From contig NZ_FOSB01000004.1 of NCBI RefSeq assembly GCF_900114165.1, forward strand, positions 291,338 to 355,337: DNA of 64,000 bases, in the 5' to 3' direction. The DNA comes from Halobacillus dabanensis (lineage in GTDB: Bacteria; Bacillota; Bacilli; Bacillales; Halobacillaceae). This document shows positions 1 through 9,412 of the stretch, piece by piece. The position numbers were made by a program, and so were the translations under genes. Under the pieces are notes generated by a model, which was given only the letters and a program-made list of their open reading frames with translations, made no database searches and was not told the origin of the DNA. Numbering within the stretch: the first letter of the stretch is position 1; the number at the start of each line of letters is the position of its first letter.

Positions 1-1
1 A

Positions 2-46
2 CCAGCAGGTTTTGAATATGAATCTTCAGGGAAATATGAAGGTTAG
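2..46 (+). CDS. C-terminal tail of an unidentified protein (partial)
   Basis: Fourteen open codons run from the window edge to a TAG at 44-46 and read PAGFEYESSGKYEG. The composition looks like a protein tail, and the frame faces the convergent iolG. The gene body lies outside the window, so no function can be given and the call is weak. Confidence 0.3.
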   Translation, partial: PAGFEYESSGKYEG

Positions 47-135
47 ATCCTCCTACTATTTTAGGAAGGGAAGTTTGTTACGGTCATATGTGTCCCATAC
101 TCCCCCAATTAGATTAATAATGTATTTGTTAAATG

Positions 136-1182
<1,047 letters not shown>

Positions 1183-1188
1183 CTAAGT

Positions 1189-2601
1189 TTATAAGGCTTT
1201 TGTTTTTACATCTTCTTTTTGATTTTCTCGTTTTTTGAAATATGATTCAATTTCTTCTAATGTTTTACCTTTGGTTTCAGGCAAGAATTTGATAACAAAT
1301 GCAATTGCTAACACTCCGAGAGCGGCAAATAAAAAAAATGTGGAAGACAATCCGATTCCAGCAAGAAGAATAGGAAAAACAAAGCTGACTCCGAAGTTAA
1401 CCATCCAGAGACAAAATACAGATAAACCCATTCCCAGTCCGCGGAGTCGCAATGGAAAAATCTCTGCAAGCATCAGCCAGGTAACTGGAGAAATCGCGCC
1501 TTGCTGGAAACCTAAAAACATAACTGTCAAACAAATAACGACGTACGGCAAAACGACTGTCCCTTCCAGAACTAAAGATGAAATACCTATCAAAAGCAAT
1601 GCCGTTAATGTTCCGAATTGACCAACGAGGAGCATCGGTTTGCGCCCGACCTTTCCTAAAAGCCAAATTCCAACAAATGTAGCAAGAACGGATATAACCC
1701 CATTTGAAATATTTGCTGTTAATGCCGCATTTGTACTAAAACCAGCATCTCGCAAAATCTCTGTCCCATAGTACATAATGGAGTTGACCCCTGTGATTTG
1801 CTGAACAACAGCAATCCCTATACCCAGGAACAAAATATAGCGAACCCATGGAACCGTTAGATCCTTGTATGTGGCCTTATCTAACTTTTCCTCCATAATG
1901 ACGGTAGCATCAATTTGGTTATATTCACCACGTACTTTAGATTTTTCACGAATTTTGTGCAGCACGCCCATTGCCTGGTCTTTTTTCTCATTTTTCATCA
2001 GCCATCTTGGACTCTCCGGTAGCGGCAGCATACCAAAGAATAATACTACCGCAGGAACAGCAGCAATCAATAACATTATTCTCCAGACACTGTCGTTCCC
2101 TTCTGACATGTTCCCTAAAATAGCATTGATCGTAAAGGCTAGTAGCTGTCCCGTCACAATCATCAATTCATTTTGTGTCACCATCCTGCCACGACTTTCA
2201 GATGGAGCCATTTCCGCTAAGTATGTAGGAACTGTCACGGATGCTCCTCCAACCGCAAGACCAAGTAGGAACCGGAAAATGATCATCAATGTCACACCAG
2301 GCGTAAAAGATACCCCTAACGTTGCAAAAAAGAAAAGTACCGCTAAAAAGATAATGGTTTTCTTGCGGCCGATACTATCAGAGACCCTACCTCCAATAAT
2401 CGCTCCGATAGCTGCCCCGAATAAGAGGGAACTAGTAACTAACCCTTCAAGGAATGGGGTTAGATTAAGCTGACTTTCTTTAGACATGTATGGCAATGCA
2501 CCATTAATGACGCCTGTATCATAACCAAACAAAAGCCCACCAAATGTTGAACAAACAATGATAATAAATAAAAACTTACGTGGGGTCATATTTTTTTTCA
2601 T
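1189..2601 (-). CDS. iolT: Sugar-porter MFS transporter, probable myo-inositol importer
   Basis: A twelve-helix major facilitator of the sugar porter family that probably imports myo-inositol by proton symport. Signature motifs are visible: GGLLFGYDTGVINGALP in helix 1, GRKKTI after helix 2, PESPRWL before the central loop, GRKPMLL in the second half and PETKGKTLEEIE at the C-terminus. An open frame extends upstream to 2709. The ATG at 2601 has GGAGG eight bases upstream and starts directly before helix 1, giving 470 residues, so it is preferred. It lies between iolD and iolG, with a perfect cre match just upstream. Other polyol substrates cannot be excluded from sequence. Confidence 0.85.
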   Translation of the reverse strand: MKKNMTPRKFLFIIIVCSTFGGLLFGYDTGVINGALPYMSKESQLNLTPFLEGLVTSSLLFGAAIGAIIGGRVSDSIGRKKTIIFLAVLFFFATLGVSFTPGVTLMIIFRFLLGLAVGGASVTVPTYLAEMAPSESRGRMVTQNELMIVTGQLLAFTINAILGNMSEGNDSVWRIMLLIAAVPAVVLFFGMLPLPESPRWLMKNEKKDQAMGVLHKIREKSKVRGEYNQIDATVIMEEKLDKATYKDLTVPWVRYILFLGIGIAVVQQITGVNSIMYYGTEILRDAGFSTNAALTANISNGVISVLATFVGIWLLGKVGRKPMLLVGQFGTLTALLLIGISSLVLEGTVVLPYVVICLTVMFLGFQQGAISPVTWLMLAEIFPLRLRGLGMGLSVFCLWMVNFGVSFVFPILLAGIGLSSTFFLFAALGVLAIAFVIKFLPETKGKTLEEIESYFKKRENQKEDVKTKAL

Positions 2602-2650
2602 TACCTCGGCCTCCAGGTTATAACTTTTTTTAATAATCAAAAAATTGTGA

Positions 2651-2666
2651 TTGTAACCGCTTGCTA
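2651..2666. promoter_or_regulatory. cre site (CcpA) upstream of iolT
   Basis: The sixteen bases TTGTAACCGCTTGCTA match the Bacillus cre consensus WTGNAANCGNWNNCWW at every defined position. They lie in the iolD-iolT gap, 50 bp upstream of the iolT start. CcpA repression of inositol uptake in the presence of glucose is the likely role. Binding is inferred, not shown. Confidence 0.6.
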
Positions 2667-2730
2667 AAACTATGAATATTGAGGAGAGTGGAGACTTCCA
2701 CCCTCCCATCTTCAGTTTTTACCTTAAACT

Positions 2731-4644
2731 CTAATACTGCTTTGCTTCCTCAAGCATCTTCATTCGATGATCGTGAGCTTTTTGAACGCTTTCCTTTTCT
2801 GATACTTCCGCTACTCCGACATTCCACCAGCTTTGATAACCATCAGTCATAGTCTTTGGTAACACTTTCATGTCGATCAGAGTGGATACGTCCTGTTTTT
2901 TCGCATCTTCCAATGCTTCTTCTAACTCTTTTAATGAATGTACTTTATAGGTTTTAGCGCCATAACCTTCAGCCACTTTGGCATAGTCGATATTCATGAC
3001 CTCGTTATCGTCTGTTCTAAATTCACAATAGTAACTGCCACTGCCATGGTCCATTTGTAAATTGTTGATGCAGCCATAACCAGAATTATCGAACAGAAGG
3101 ACATTGATTTTTTTATTATATTGAAGTGAAGTAATAAATTCTGAATGAAGCATTAGAAAACTTCCGTCTCCAACGATGGAATATACTTCTTTATCCGGGT
3201 TCGCAAGCTTCAAGCCAAGTGTTCCGGATATTTCGTATCCCATGCAAGAATAACCATATTCCAAGTGGTAAGTATTCGGTACGGTAGAATGCCAAAGCCT
3301 TTGCAGGTCTCCTGGGAGAGAACCTGCCGAACAAATAATCACACTACTCGGATCAATCGTTTCATTTATCTTTAATAGGGCTGTTGTCTGAGGGAGCTCT
3401 GTTTTCAAAGCATCTGCATATTCATTCAGAACTTCCTGTGAAAAGTGGTTTTTAATCTCAGGATTAAAGTCTTCTCTACTGTAAACCACTTCACTCAAAC
3501 GTTCGCGTTCTTTTAACCATTCAGATTTCAGCTCTTGTATTTCTGACCCGAATTCCGTTTCATATCCCTCTAGCAGCGGCTGCAATTGCTCTAAAGTAAG
3601 CTTCGCATCGGCCACTACTTGAAATCCATCCATTTTATAGGACTGCATACGATTGACATTTATGTTGAGAAAACGAGTATTTTCAAAGTCAAAAGCGGTT
3701 TTTGAAGAGGTGGCAAAGTCCGTGTACCTTGTTCCTACCCCGATAATGAGATCCGATTGCTTGGCTGCTTTATTAGCAGCAAGGGTTCCTGTAATCCCCA
3801 GACCACCTAAATTATTTTTGAAGTCTGATTCTACTGTAGATTTTCCTGCCTGTGTCTCTACCAAAGGAATATTATGCTTTTCAGAAAGCTCCATTAGAAT
3901 TTCACGGGCTTGAGAATATTTCGCACCTCCACCAACTAGAATGACAGGCTTTTTACTATTGCGGATTAACTCTTCCGCACCTTTCAGCTCACGTTCACGT
4001 GGAATCGGGCGGTCCATATAATGAACCCGTTTCTTGAAGAAGTCTACATCAAAATCATACGCTTCCCCTTCAACATCCTGAGAGATTGAGATAGTTGCTG
4101 GACCTGCCTTAGCAGGATCTGTCATAACTTCAAAAGCTCGAATCAAGCTGCTCATTAACTGTTCAGGCCGTGTCACACGGTCCCAATATCTCGAAACAGG
4201 CTTCAAGGCATCATTGGTTGTTGTTGATATACTGTTTTCTTGCTCAAACTGCTGAAGAACAGGGTCTGGCTGCCTTGTAGCGAATGTATCACCAGGCAGG
4301 AACAAAACCGGAATATTATTCGCCAGCGCTGTTGCAGCTGCAGTAACCGTATTTGCAGAACCAGGACCTACGGACGTTGTTACAGCATAAATTTTTTGTC
4401 TAAGTTTTTCTTCGCTATAAGCAATGGCGGCAAGTGACATCCCTTGTTCATTCTTTCCTTGGATGACTTTTAGATCTCCAGAGTTTTGCTCAAGAGCTTG
4501 CCCAATACCGAGAACGTTCCCATGCCCAAAGATATTAAAAATACCTTCTACAAAGGGGAACTCTTCTCCATCCACATGAATATATTGATTATTTATAAAT
4601 TTAATTAGTGCTTGAGAGGTTGTTAAACGAATCGTTTCTTTCAT
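2731..4644 (-). CDS. iolD: 3D-(3,5/4)-trihydroxycyclohexane-1,2-dione hydrolase
   Basis: IolD is a thiamine-diphosphate enzyme that opens the ring of THcHDO to 5-deoxy-glucuronate. The N-terminal Pyr-type domain, a central domain with VILVGGGAKYS, and the C-terminal PP domain with the ThDP/Mg motif starting GDGSFLMLHSEF and ending at an Asn about 25-30 residues on are all present. The ORF could extend to 4713. That would overlap the end of iolB, and the ATG at 4644 has AAAGGTGGG at good distance, giving 637 residues as in other IolD proteins. It starts 47 bp after iolB. Acetolactate synthase is the nearest alternative family, but length and neighbours support IolD. Confidence 0.9.
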   Translation of the reverse strand: MKETIRLTTSQALIKFINNQYIHVDGEEFPFVEGIFNIFGHGNVLGIGQALEQNSGDLKVIQGKNEQGMSLAAIAYSEEKLRQKIYAVTTSVGPGSANTVTAAATALANNIPVLFLPGDTFATRQPDPVLQQFEQENSISTTTNDALKPVSRYWDRVTRPEQLMSSLIRAFEVMTDPAKAGPATISISQDVEGEAYDFDVDFFKKRVHYMDRPIPRERELKGAEELIRNSKKPVILVGGGAKYSQAREILMELSEKHNIPLVETQAGKSTVESDFKNNLGGLGITGTLAANKAAKQSDLIIGVGTRYTDFATSSKTAFDFENTRFLNINVNRMQSYKMDGFQVVADAKLTLEQLQPLLEGYETEFGSEIQELKSEWLKERERLSEVVYSREDFNPEIKNHFSQEVLNEYADALKTELPQTTALLKINETIDPSSVIICSAGSLPGDLQRLWHSTVPNTYHLEYGYSCMGYEISGTLGLKLANPDKEVYSIVGDGSFLMLHSEFITSLQYNKKINVLLFDNSGYGCINNLQMDHGSGSYYCEFRTDDNEVMNIDYAKVAEGYGAKTYKVHSLKELEEALEDAKKQDVSTLIDMKVLPKTMTDGYQSWWNVGVAEVSEKESVQKAHDHRMKMLEEAKQY

Positions 4645-4691
4645 ATGAGGCCCACCTTTATATTCTTTAGGTTTCATATTCTTATAGATTC

Positions 4692-5510
4692 TTAATCGCG
4701 ATTTACAATCCATTCATGATCTTCATCATTATTGAACTTCCACTTCCGGACAGGTCCAGCCATAACATTCAAATAATAGGATGTATATCCATCAGGTACT
4801 CCAACTGGGTGGTAACCTTTTGGCACAATGACAACATCCCCATTCTCAGCTGTCATAGTTTCATCTAATGAGCGATCATCCGTATACACACGCTGAAAAA
4901 CAAAACCTTGTTGAGGATCCATTTCGTGATAGTACGTTTCCTCTAAAAAGGATTCTTCAGGTAAATTATCTTGGTCATGCTTATGCGGTGGGTAGGATGA
5001 CCAATTTCCGCTCTCTGTATAAACCTCAACGACCAGAAGGCTGTTAGCTGAAGGGTCAGAGTCCGGAAGAATATTATGAACTTTCCTTTTGTTGTTGTAT
5101 TTCCCTCTATGTTCTACATCGATCGAGTCAGCTTTAATCAGCTTAGTGGGAAGCTGTTCTGAGGAAGGTGAATAGCATAAAGCAACACGAGCATCAGTAA
5201 CCGCTTTCACTTCATATATGCGATCGTTAGAGACATACACACTATCCGTGGGCTTCTGTTCAAACACGTTGTCACGGGTACCGAGATTCTCAAAGATTTC
5301 TTCCCCTTCCTTGACATCAACCCTTCCGGTTAAAACAACTATACAGCATTCCAAACCATTCAATTGTTCACCATAGAATGAACCTTTTTCCAAATCCACT
5401 ACTTTAAATCCTACATATTCTAAGTTGTTTTGCTCTCCTGTAATGTCGTGGACTATGGTTACTCCTTCAGATTTCACCACATGTTGGGGCTTTTTAAGCA
5501 AATGGCTCAT
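4692..5510 (-). CDS. iolB: 5-deoxy-glucuronate isomerase
   Basis: IolB isomerises 5-deoxy-glucuronate to 2-deoxy-5-keto-gluconate, the step after IolD. It is a bicupin. The metal-binding cupin motif appears as SSYPPHKHDQDNLPEE near residue 166, followed by EETYYHE, and a second cupin motif region includes VVIVPKGYHPVGVP. The ATG at 5510 is chosen over 5516 because GGAGGG sits six bases before it and overlaps the earlier ATG. The length of 272 residues is typical. It is the first gene of the iol operon in this window, behind a region rich in repeated GTTAAC sequences. Confidence 0.9.
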   Translation of the reverse strand: MSHLLKKPQHVVKSEGVTIVHDITGEQNNLEYVGFKVVDLEKGSFYGEQLNGLECCIVVLTGRVDVKEGEEIFENLGTRDNVFEQKPTDSVYVSNDRIYEVKAVTDARVALCYSPSSEQLPTKLIKADSIDVEHRGKYNNKRKVHNILPDSDPSANSLLVVEVYTESGNWSSYPPHKHDQDNLPEESFLEETYYHEMDPQQGFVFQRVYTDDRSLDETMTAENGDVVIVPKGYHPVGVPDGYTSYYLNVMAGPVRKWKFNNDEDHEWIVNRD

Positions 5511-5537
5511 TTCCATCCCTCCATCAATTCATTTAAT

Positions 5538-5553
5538 TAACAAACGCTTACAA
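5538..5553. promoter_or_regulatory. cre-like site upstream of iolB
   Basis: On the minus strand the bases TTGTAAGCGTTTGTTA match 15 of 16 positions of the cre consensus WTGNAANCGNWNNCWW. The site lies about 30 bp upstream of the iolB start, where CcpA would act as a roadblock. One mismatch keeps the confidence moderate. Confidence 0.4.
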
Positions 5554-5622
5554 AATAATTGACCAACAGTTACCCTTCAATAAATATTTCAGGGAGATTT
5601 TTTCTTTTTTGAAACCTTTTAT

Positions 5623-5650
5623 GTTAACTATTGGTTAACTAATTGTTAAC
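5623..5650. promoter_or_regulatory. Triple GTTAAC repeat, candidate operator of the iol operon
   Basis: GTTAAC occurs at 5623, 5634 and 5645, exactly 11 bp apart, so the copies face the same side of the helix. The array lies between iolB and the DeoR gene, in the only plausible promoter region of the operon. The adjacent DeoR regulator is the natural candidate to bind it; this is inference. Confidence 0.45.
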
Positions 5651-5738
5651 TTCTGGTTTAATCATATTACTTAAAACGCTTTCAGTCAACCTTTTTTCAG
5701 AATATTACCTCCACTAAATTGGTTAGACTTGAATTAGG

Positions 5739-6491
5739 TTAGGGAAAAATCAGCTTTACATTATTCTTTTCAGCAAATTGTTTGTATTTATCTTCTGGCA
5801 TTTCATCTGTTACTAAATAGTCGATATCCTCCATATCACAATACGTGGTTATAGAGTAATGATCGAACTTACTGTGATCTACTAAAAGGTAGACCTCTTC
5901 ACTTCTGTCGACCACCGTACTTTTAATTTGCGTTTCTTGAGGAGAAGAATTAGTTATACCATTCGTTAAGGAAATGCCTGTAGAAGCCATGAATGCTTTA
6001 CTAAAGTTATAACTTTTGACCGCCTCTGCACTTTCCAGACCTGCATAAGACTTTGTAGACCTCTCATACATCCCGCCCGTTGAGTAAATTCTTAAGTTGC
6101 TGTAAGGAGTAGCTTCAAGCGTAAAATCCAGATTGTTCGTAACTATAATGAGATTTTTATCCTTTATAAATTCTAGCAATTCTACTGTTGTCGTCCCTGA
6201 ATCAAGAAAGATAATGTCTCCATCTTTTACGTAGGAAGCTGCCATTTCTGCAATTTTAATCTTTCCTTCTTCATTTTGTACTTTCCGGTCATGGTAAGGT
6301 ACTGTGGAAGATTTATTGGCCGATACTCCCCCATAAACCTTTTTAAGTTTTCCTTGATCCACTAATTCTTGCACGTCCCTACGAATGGTATTCTTAGAGA
6401 CATTAAATTCATTGACTAAATCATCTAAGGAGACAGTTTGCTTCTTCTGCACATACTGAAGCACCTCATTAATCCGCTTAATTTTTAACAT
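5739..6491 (-). CDS. iolR: DeoR-family transcriptional regulator, probable iol repressor
   Basis: The N-terminal DeoR helix-turn-helix (VSLDDLVNEFNVSKNTIRRD, about residues 19-38) is followed by a sugar-isomerase-like effector domain with DGDIIFLDSGTTT and the C-terminal VDHSKF motif. In Bacillus, IolR of this family represses the iol genes and responds to 2-deoxy-5-keto-gluconate phosphate. The start at 6491 (250 residues) has a GGGG tract about nine bases upstream; the longer start at 6527 has no ribosome site. It lies directly upstream of iolB in the same direction but separated by 228 bp with operator-like repeats. Assignment as IolR depends on this context. Confidence 0.75.
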   Translation of the reverse strand: MLKIKRINEVLQYVQKKQTVSLDDLVNEFNVSKNTIRRDVQELVDQGKLKKVYGGVSANKSSTVPYHDRKVQNEEGKIKIAEMAASYVKDGDIIFLDSGTTTVELLEFIKDKNLIIVTNNLDFTLEATPYSNLRIYSTGGMYERSTKSYAGLESAEAVKSYNFSKAFMASTGISLTNGITNSSPQETQIKSTVVDRSEEVYLLVDHSKFDHYSITTYCDMEDIDYLVTDEMPEDKYKQFAEKNNVKLIFP

Positions 6492-6678
6492 AACAAATAG
6501 CCCCAATCTAGTTTGTTGTTGGTTCATTATTAAATAATGGTTGTATAATCCCTTTACTCCATATTACCAAAACACAACCAATACTTCACCACTTTATGCA
6601 TTATTTTTTGATAAATTGTATTTATTTTTTAAATTTTATGGTATATTTTTGGTGAATTTAATCAAAGGAGGAAAAGGA

Positions 6679-7068
6679 ATGCCATTAGTTCGGTTCGATC
6701 TAGTAGAAGGAAGATCTAAAGAAGAACTGCAGTCTTTATTAGACGCTTCACACGAAGCTATGGTAGATGCTTTCCAGGTTCCAGACAGTGACCGTTATCA
6801 AATTGTACACCAGCACCCAGCACATGAGATGATCATCCATGATACGGGCCTTGGGTTTGAGCGCACCAAGAATGTAGTAGTGATTTCTTTAACAAGTAGA
6901 CCTAGAACAGAAAAACAAAAAGAAAAGCTTTATCAAAATTTAGCTTCTTTCCTTGACGAACGTTGCAACATCTCTCCTGAGGATATCATGATATCTATAA
7001 CAAATAATGAGGATGCAGATTGGAGTTTCGGAAATGGAGAAGCCCAATTTCTAACCGGTAAGTTATAA
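6679..7068 (+). CDS. Tautomerase-family protein
   Basis: A 129-residue protein that begins [11 protein letters not shown], with the N-terminal proline (after Met removal) that serves as general base in 4-oxalocrotonate tautomerase and MSAD-type enzymes. A perfect AAAGGAGG lies ahead of the ATG at 6679; the longer open frame upstream is non-coding leader. The middle part ([15 protein letters not shown] region, actually [14 protein letters not shown]) and the second half [20 protein letters not shown] fit the longer tautomerase subgroup seen in Bacilli. The natural substrate is unknown. It is a single-gene unit with a strong terminator directly after it. Confidence 0.7.
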   Translation: MPLVRFDLVEGRSKEELQSLLDASHEAMVDAFQVPDSDRYQIVHQHPAHEMIIHDTGLGFERTKNVVVISLTSRPRTEKQKEKLYQNLASFLDERCNISPEDIMISITNNEDADWSFGNGEAQFLTGKL

Positions 7069-7078
7069 GCGACTAAAA

Positions 7079-7113
7079 AATGACCCAGGGCTTTACCTTG
7101 GGTCATTCCTTTT
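7079..7113 (+). terminator. Rho-independent terminator of the tautomerase gene
   Basis: A 12-bp stem with one G-T wobble (7079-7090 pairing with 7096-7107) and a five-base loop is followed by CCTTTTT. It starts ten bases after the stop codon. Confidence 0.85.
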
Positions 7114-7244
7114 TCTATCATTTCTTCTTTAATGGACATTTTCCTTAAGCTCTCTTATTTTTGCTTTTTTAGTCTATTCCGTTTCGTTAAAAGTCAATAT
7201 TATAGCGTAACTCTAATTGAAAATCACCTTCTCCAGTTAAGTTT

Positions 7245-8075
7245 TTATTCTTTAAAATCGGCATCCATTGTTACTTCCTTCCAACTTTCTATATCATTTA
7301 GTAGATTGGTAAATTTCTTAGTAGCTATTTTGTAAGCATCCCCGCCGAGTAATAGTCTTAAGGGTGGGTTTTCAGAGTCAGCTACCGTAATGACCGCATC
7401 TGCTAGTTTTGTTGGATCTCCCGCCTCTTGACCACTTGGTTGATCAATTCTTCTTCCCACTGTTCCTCTATACCCTGGAATAGTAGTTTGTGTGCGATTC
7501 GCTGAACGCCCAGCCCAATCTGTACGAAATGAACTCGGCTCAATAAGCGTTACTTTTATCCCTACAGAAGCGACTTCTTCTGCAAGACTTTCAGAAATTC
7601 CTTCGACTGCATATTTAGTTGCGTTATAATAGCCCACTGCTGGGGAAGATGCTAACCCGCTAATAGAAGAGAGATTGATAATATGGCCTGATTCTTGTCG
7701 TCTGAAATGGGGGAGTACCTCATTTGTAACGTTCATCAACCCCCAGAAATTTATTTCAAACATTTTTCTTGTTTCTACTTCGATGCTTTCTTCAACAGAA
7801 CTGAAATACCCTATTCCAGCATTGTTTACCAATACATCTACACGTCCAAATTTTCCCATAGTTTGAGCAACCGCTTCTCGAACTTGGTTTTTATCTGTAA
7901 CATCTAATTTAAGTATCAATACATTTTCTTTATTATCCGGATTCAAATTTTCTATTTGAGTAATATTCCTAGCAGTGATCACTACGTTATAGCCTGCTGA
8001 AATAACCTTCTTAGCAATTTCACGCCCAAAACCAGTAGAACAACCTGTAATAAACCACACTTTTGATTTTTCCAT
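7245..8075 (-). CDS. SDR-family oxidoreductase
   Basis: A classical short-chain dehydrogenase/reductase of 276 residues. The cofactor motif TGCSTGFGREIA is at about residues 10-21, NNAGIG near 87, the catalytic Ser in NLSSISG and the YNATK catalytic pair near residue 155. The form of the glycine motif and the retention of length match the NADP-dependent group often annotated as oxidoreductase or ketoreductase. The substrate cannot be read from sequence. It is a monocistronic unit between the tautomerase and a nucleosidase, with no functional link visible. Confidence 0.75.
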   Translation of the reverse strand: MEKSKVWFITGCSTGFGREIAKKVISAGYNVVITARNITQIENLNPDNKENVLILKLDVTDKNQVREAVAQTMGKFGRVDVLVNNAGIGYFSSVEESIEVETRKMFEINFWGLMNVTNEVLPHFRRQESGHIINLSSISGLASSPAVGYYNATKYAVEGISESLAEEVASVGIKVTLIEPSSFRTDWAGRSANRTQTTIPGYRGTVGRRIDQPSGQEAGDPTKLADAVITVADSENPPLRLLLGGDAYKIATKKFTNLLNDIESWKEVTMDADFKE

Positions 8076-8193
8076 ATAATATCATCCCTTCTATTTACTA
8101 GTAGATCACATCAATTTTTATCTTAAAGCATACTATAAATCAATGTGATTTCAACTATAGATACGAAGAGGGGCCCAGTCTCCATTTGAATAG

Positions 8194-8225
8194 AAAAAAG
8201 ACAGAAAGTCATTCTTTCTGTCTTT
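8194..8225 (-). terminator. Terminator after the nucleosidase gene
   Basis: A perfect 12-bp stem (8197-8208 with 8214-8225) and a five-base loop are followed on the minus strand by TTTTTC. It fits termination of the minus-strand nucleosidase gene. Confidence 0.75.
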
Positions 8226-8291
8226 CATTCAACCTAGCCCGGCCCCTTCATTTTTTGAAGAAATCCGAAGTCAGGCTTTTCTTTTCCATTC

Positions 8292-9101
8292 CTACATACT
8301 TTTTAGCATCTCTTCAATCACATGACTGGAGTTCTTCGCTGCTTCTTCCACAAAGTTTTCTTGAATTCCAGCAGCTTCTTCCCCAGCATCATCAGAAGCT
8401 GAGCGAATGACTACGTATGGGATTTCATTTAAATAGGCAACTTGTCCAACAGCCGCTCCTTCCATTTCAACTACATACGCATCAAACGTTTCATAAATCC
8501 AGTCTGTTTTTTCTTTACTTGCAATGAATTGGTCTCCTGTAGCAATCGGACCCTTGAATACATCCACGTAATCAGGAAGGCCTTCCGTACCTTGCTTAGC
8601 TAACTGAATCAGTTCTTGGTCCGCTTCAAAATACCTTGTGTCCATGTATGGAATTTGCCCTGGCTTAAAATCTTTAGCCGTTTCGTCCATATCATGATGC
8701 ACGGTCTTCGTAGAAATAACGATGTCCCCAAGACCTAGATCAGGATGAATCCCGCCTGCGACACCGGAGTTAACCAATACATCCGCATCAAAGTCGCTAA
8801 TGAGCATTTGGGCTGCGGAAGCCGCATTCACTTTCCCTATTCCCGACTTCACAAGTACGATGGGCTGGCCTTCTAAAGTCCCTTCATAAAAGGTTAATTC
8901 CCCTTTTTCCGTAGTCTCTTCCACTTCCATATGAGAATGAAGAATGTCAATTTCCACTTCCATTGGACCTATGATTCCTATCACTTTTTCTTCCTCTTTG
9001 TCAGCAGCTCCCGCCTCCTCTGGCTGGTCTCCACAACCGGCCAACAAGAAGACTAAAATCACGCCCCCAATTAAATAACTGAATCTTTGTTTTAAACTCA
9101 T
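8292..9101 (-). CDS. mtnN: Lipoprotein 5'-methylthioadenosine/S-adenosylhomocysteine nucleosidase
   Basis: The catalytic domain is the MTA/SAH nucleosidase fold: GIIGPMEVEIDIL, VKSGIGKVNAASAAQ, VNSGVAGGI, VEMEGAAVGQVAY and RSASDDAGEEA are the standard family blocks, including the active Glu of the MEGAA region and the catalytic Asp in SASDDAG. It would hydrolyse MTA and SAH to adenine and the thio-ribose. Unusually it starts with a lipoprotein signal peptide, ending in the lipobox LLAGC at about residue 22, followed by an acidic linker. The start at 9101 has GGAGGGGAG before it. The enzyme is therefore expected outside the cytoplasmic membrane, unlike the normal cytosolic Pfs protein. Confidence 0.85.
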   Translation of the reverse strand: MSLKQRFSYLIGGVILVFLLAGCGDQPEEAGAADKEEEKVIGIIGPMEVEIDILHSHMEVEETTEKGELTFYEGTLEGQPIVLVKSGIGKVNAASAAQMLISDFDADVLVNSGVAGGIHPDLGLGDIVISTKTVHHDMDETAKDFKPGQIPYMDTRYFEADQELIQLAKQGTEGLPDYVDVFKGPIATGDQFIASKEKTDWIYETFDAYVVEMEGAAVGQVAYLNEIPYVVIRSASDDAGEEAAGIQENFVEEAAKNSSHVIEEMLKSM

Positions 9102-9370
9102 GCTATCTCCCCTCCCATAAAATACGAACATTAATTTATTAATTATCAATAATGTACGTGTATTATTCTACACAACTCACTATCTCTTGCCAACCTTTCT
9201 TTTGAAATTTGTATAAAACGAATTTTAATCCGTAAAAGCAAAACCAGATGCTATAGTCCATGACACTTGATCCTTAGCGTTCGCGATACCAAGACAAGCG
9301 ATCGTGAGGAATTTCTTCCATCCAAGAGGGCATCTTAAATGAATGACAGACACTTAGGCTAGGCAAAGAA

Positions 9371-9410
9371 AAAGAGGATGCTTCCTTTACGATGGAAGCA
9401 CCCTCTCTTT
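9371..9410 (-). terminator. Terminator of the arsenite-transporter unit
   Basis: A 15-base arm at 9371-9385 pairs with a later arm ending at 9410 around an eight-base loop (AAAGAGG and GCTTCC against GGAAGC and CCTCTCTTT, with small interruptions). It is flanked by an A-rich tract that reads as U-rich on the minus strand. It lies immediately after the stop of the minus-strand transporter frame. Confidence 0.7.
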
Positions 9411-9412
9411 CC

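Noticed and set aside
6541..6678. N-terminal extension of the tautomerase
   Set aside because: A strong AGGAGG is located before ATG 6679, and the enzyme needs Pro directly after Met; the extension would abolish the active site.
9230..9360. 19-codon minus-strand ORF (starting MPSWMEEIPHDRLSW)
   Set aside because: It is too short, has no clear ribosome site and no known family; it may be a relic but cannot be supported.
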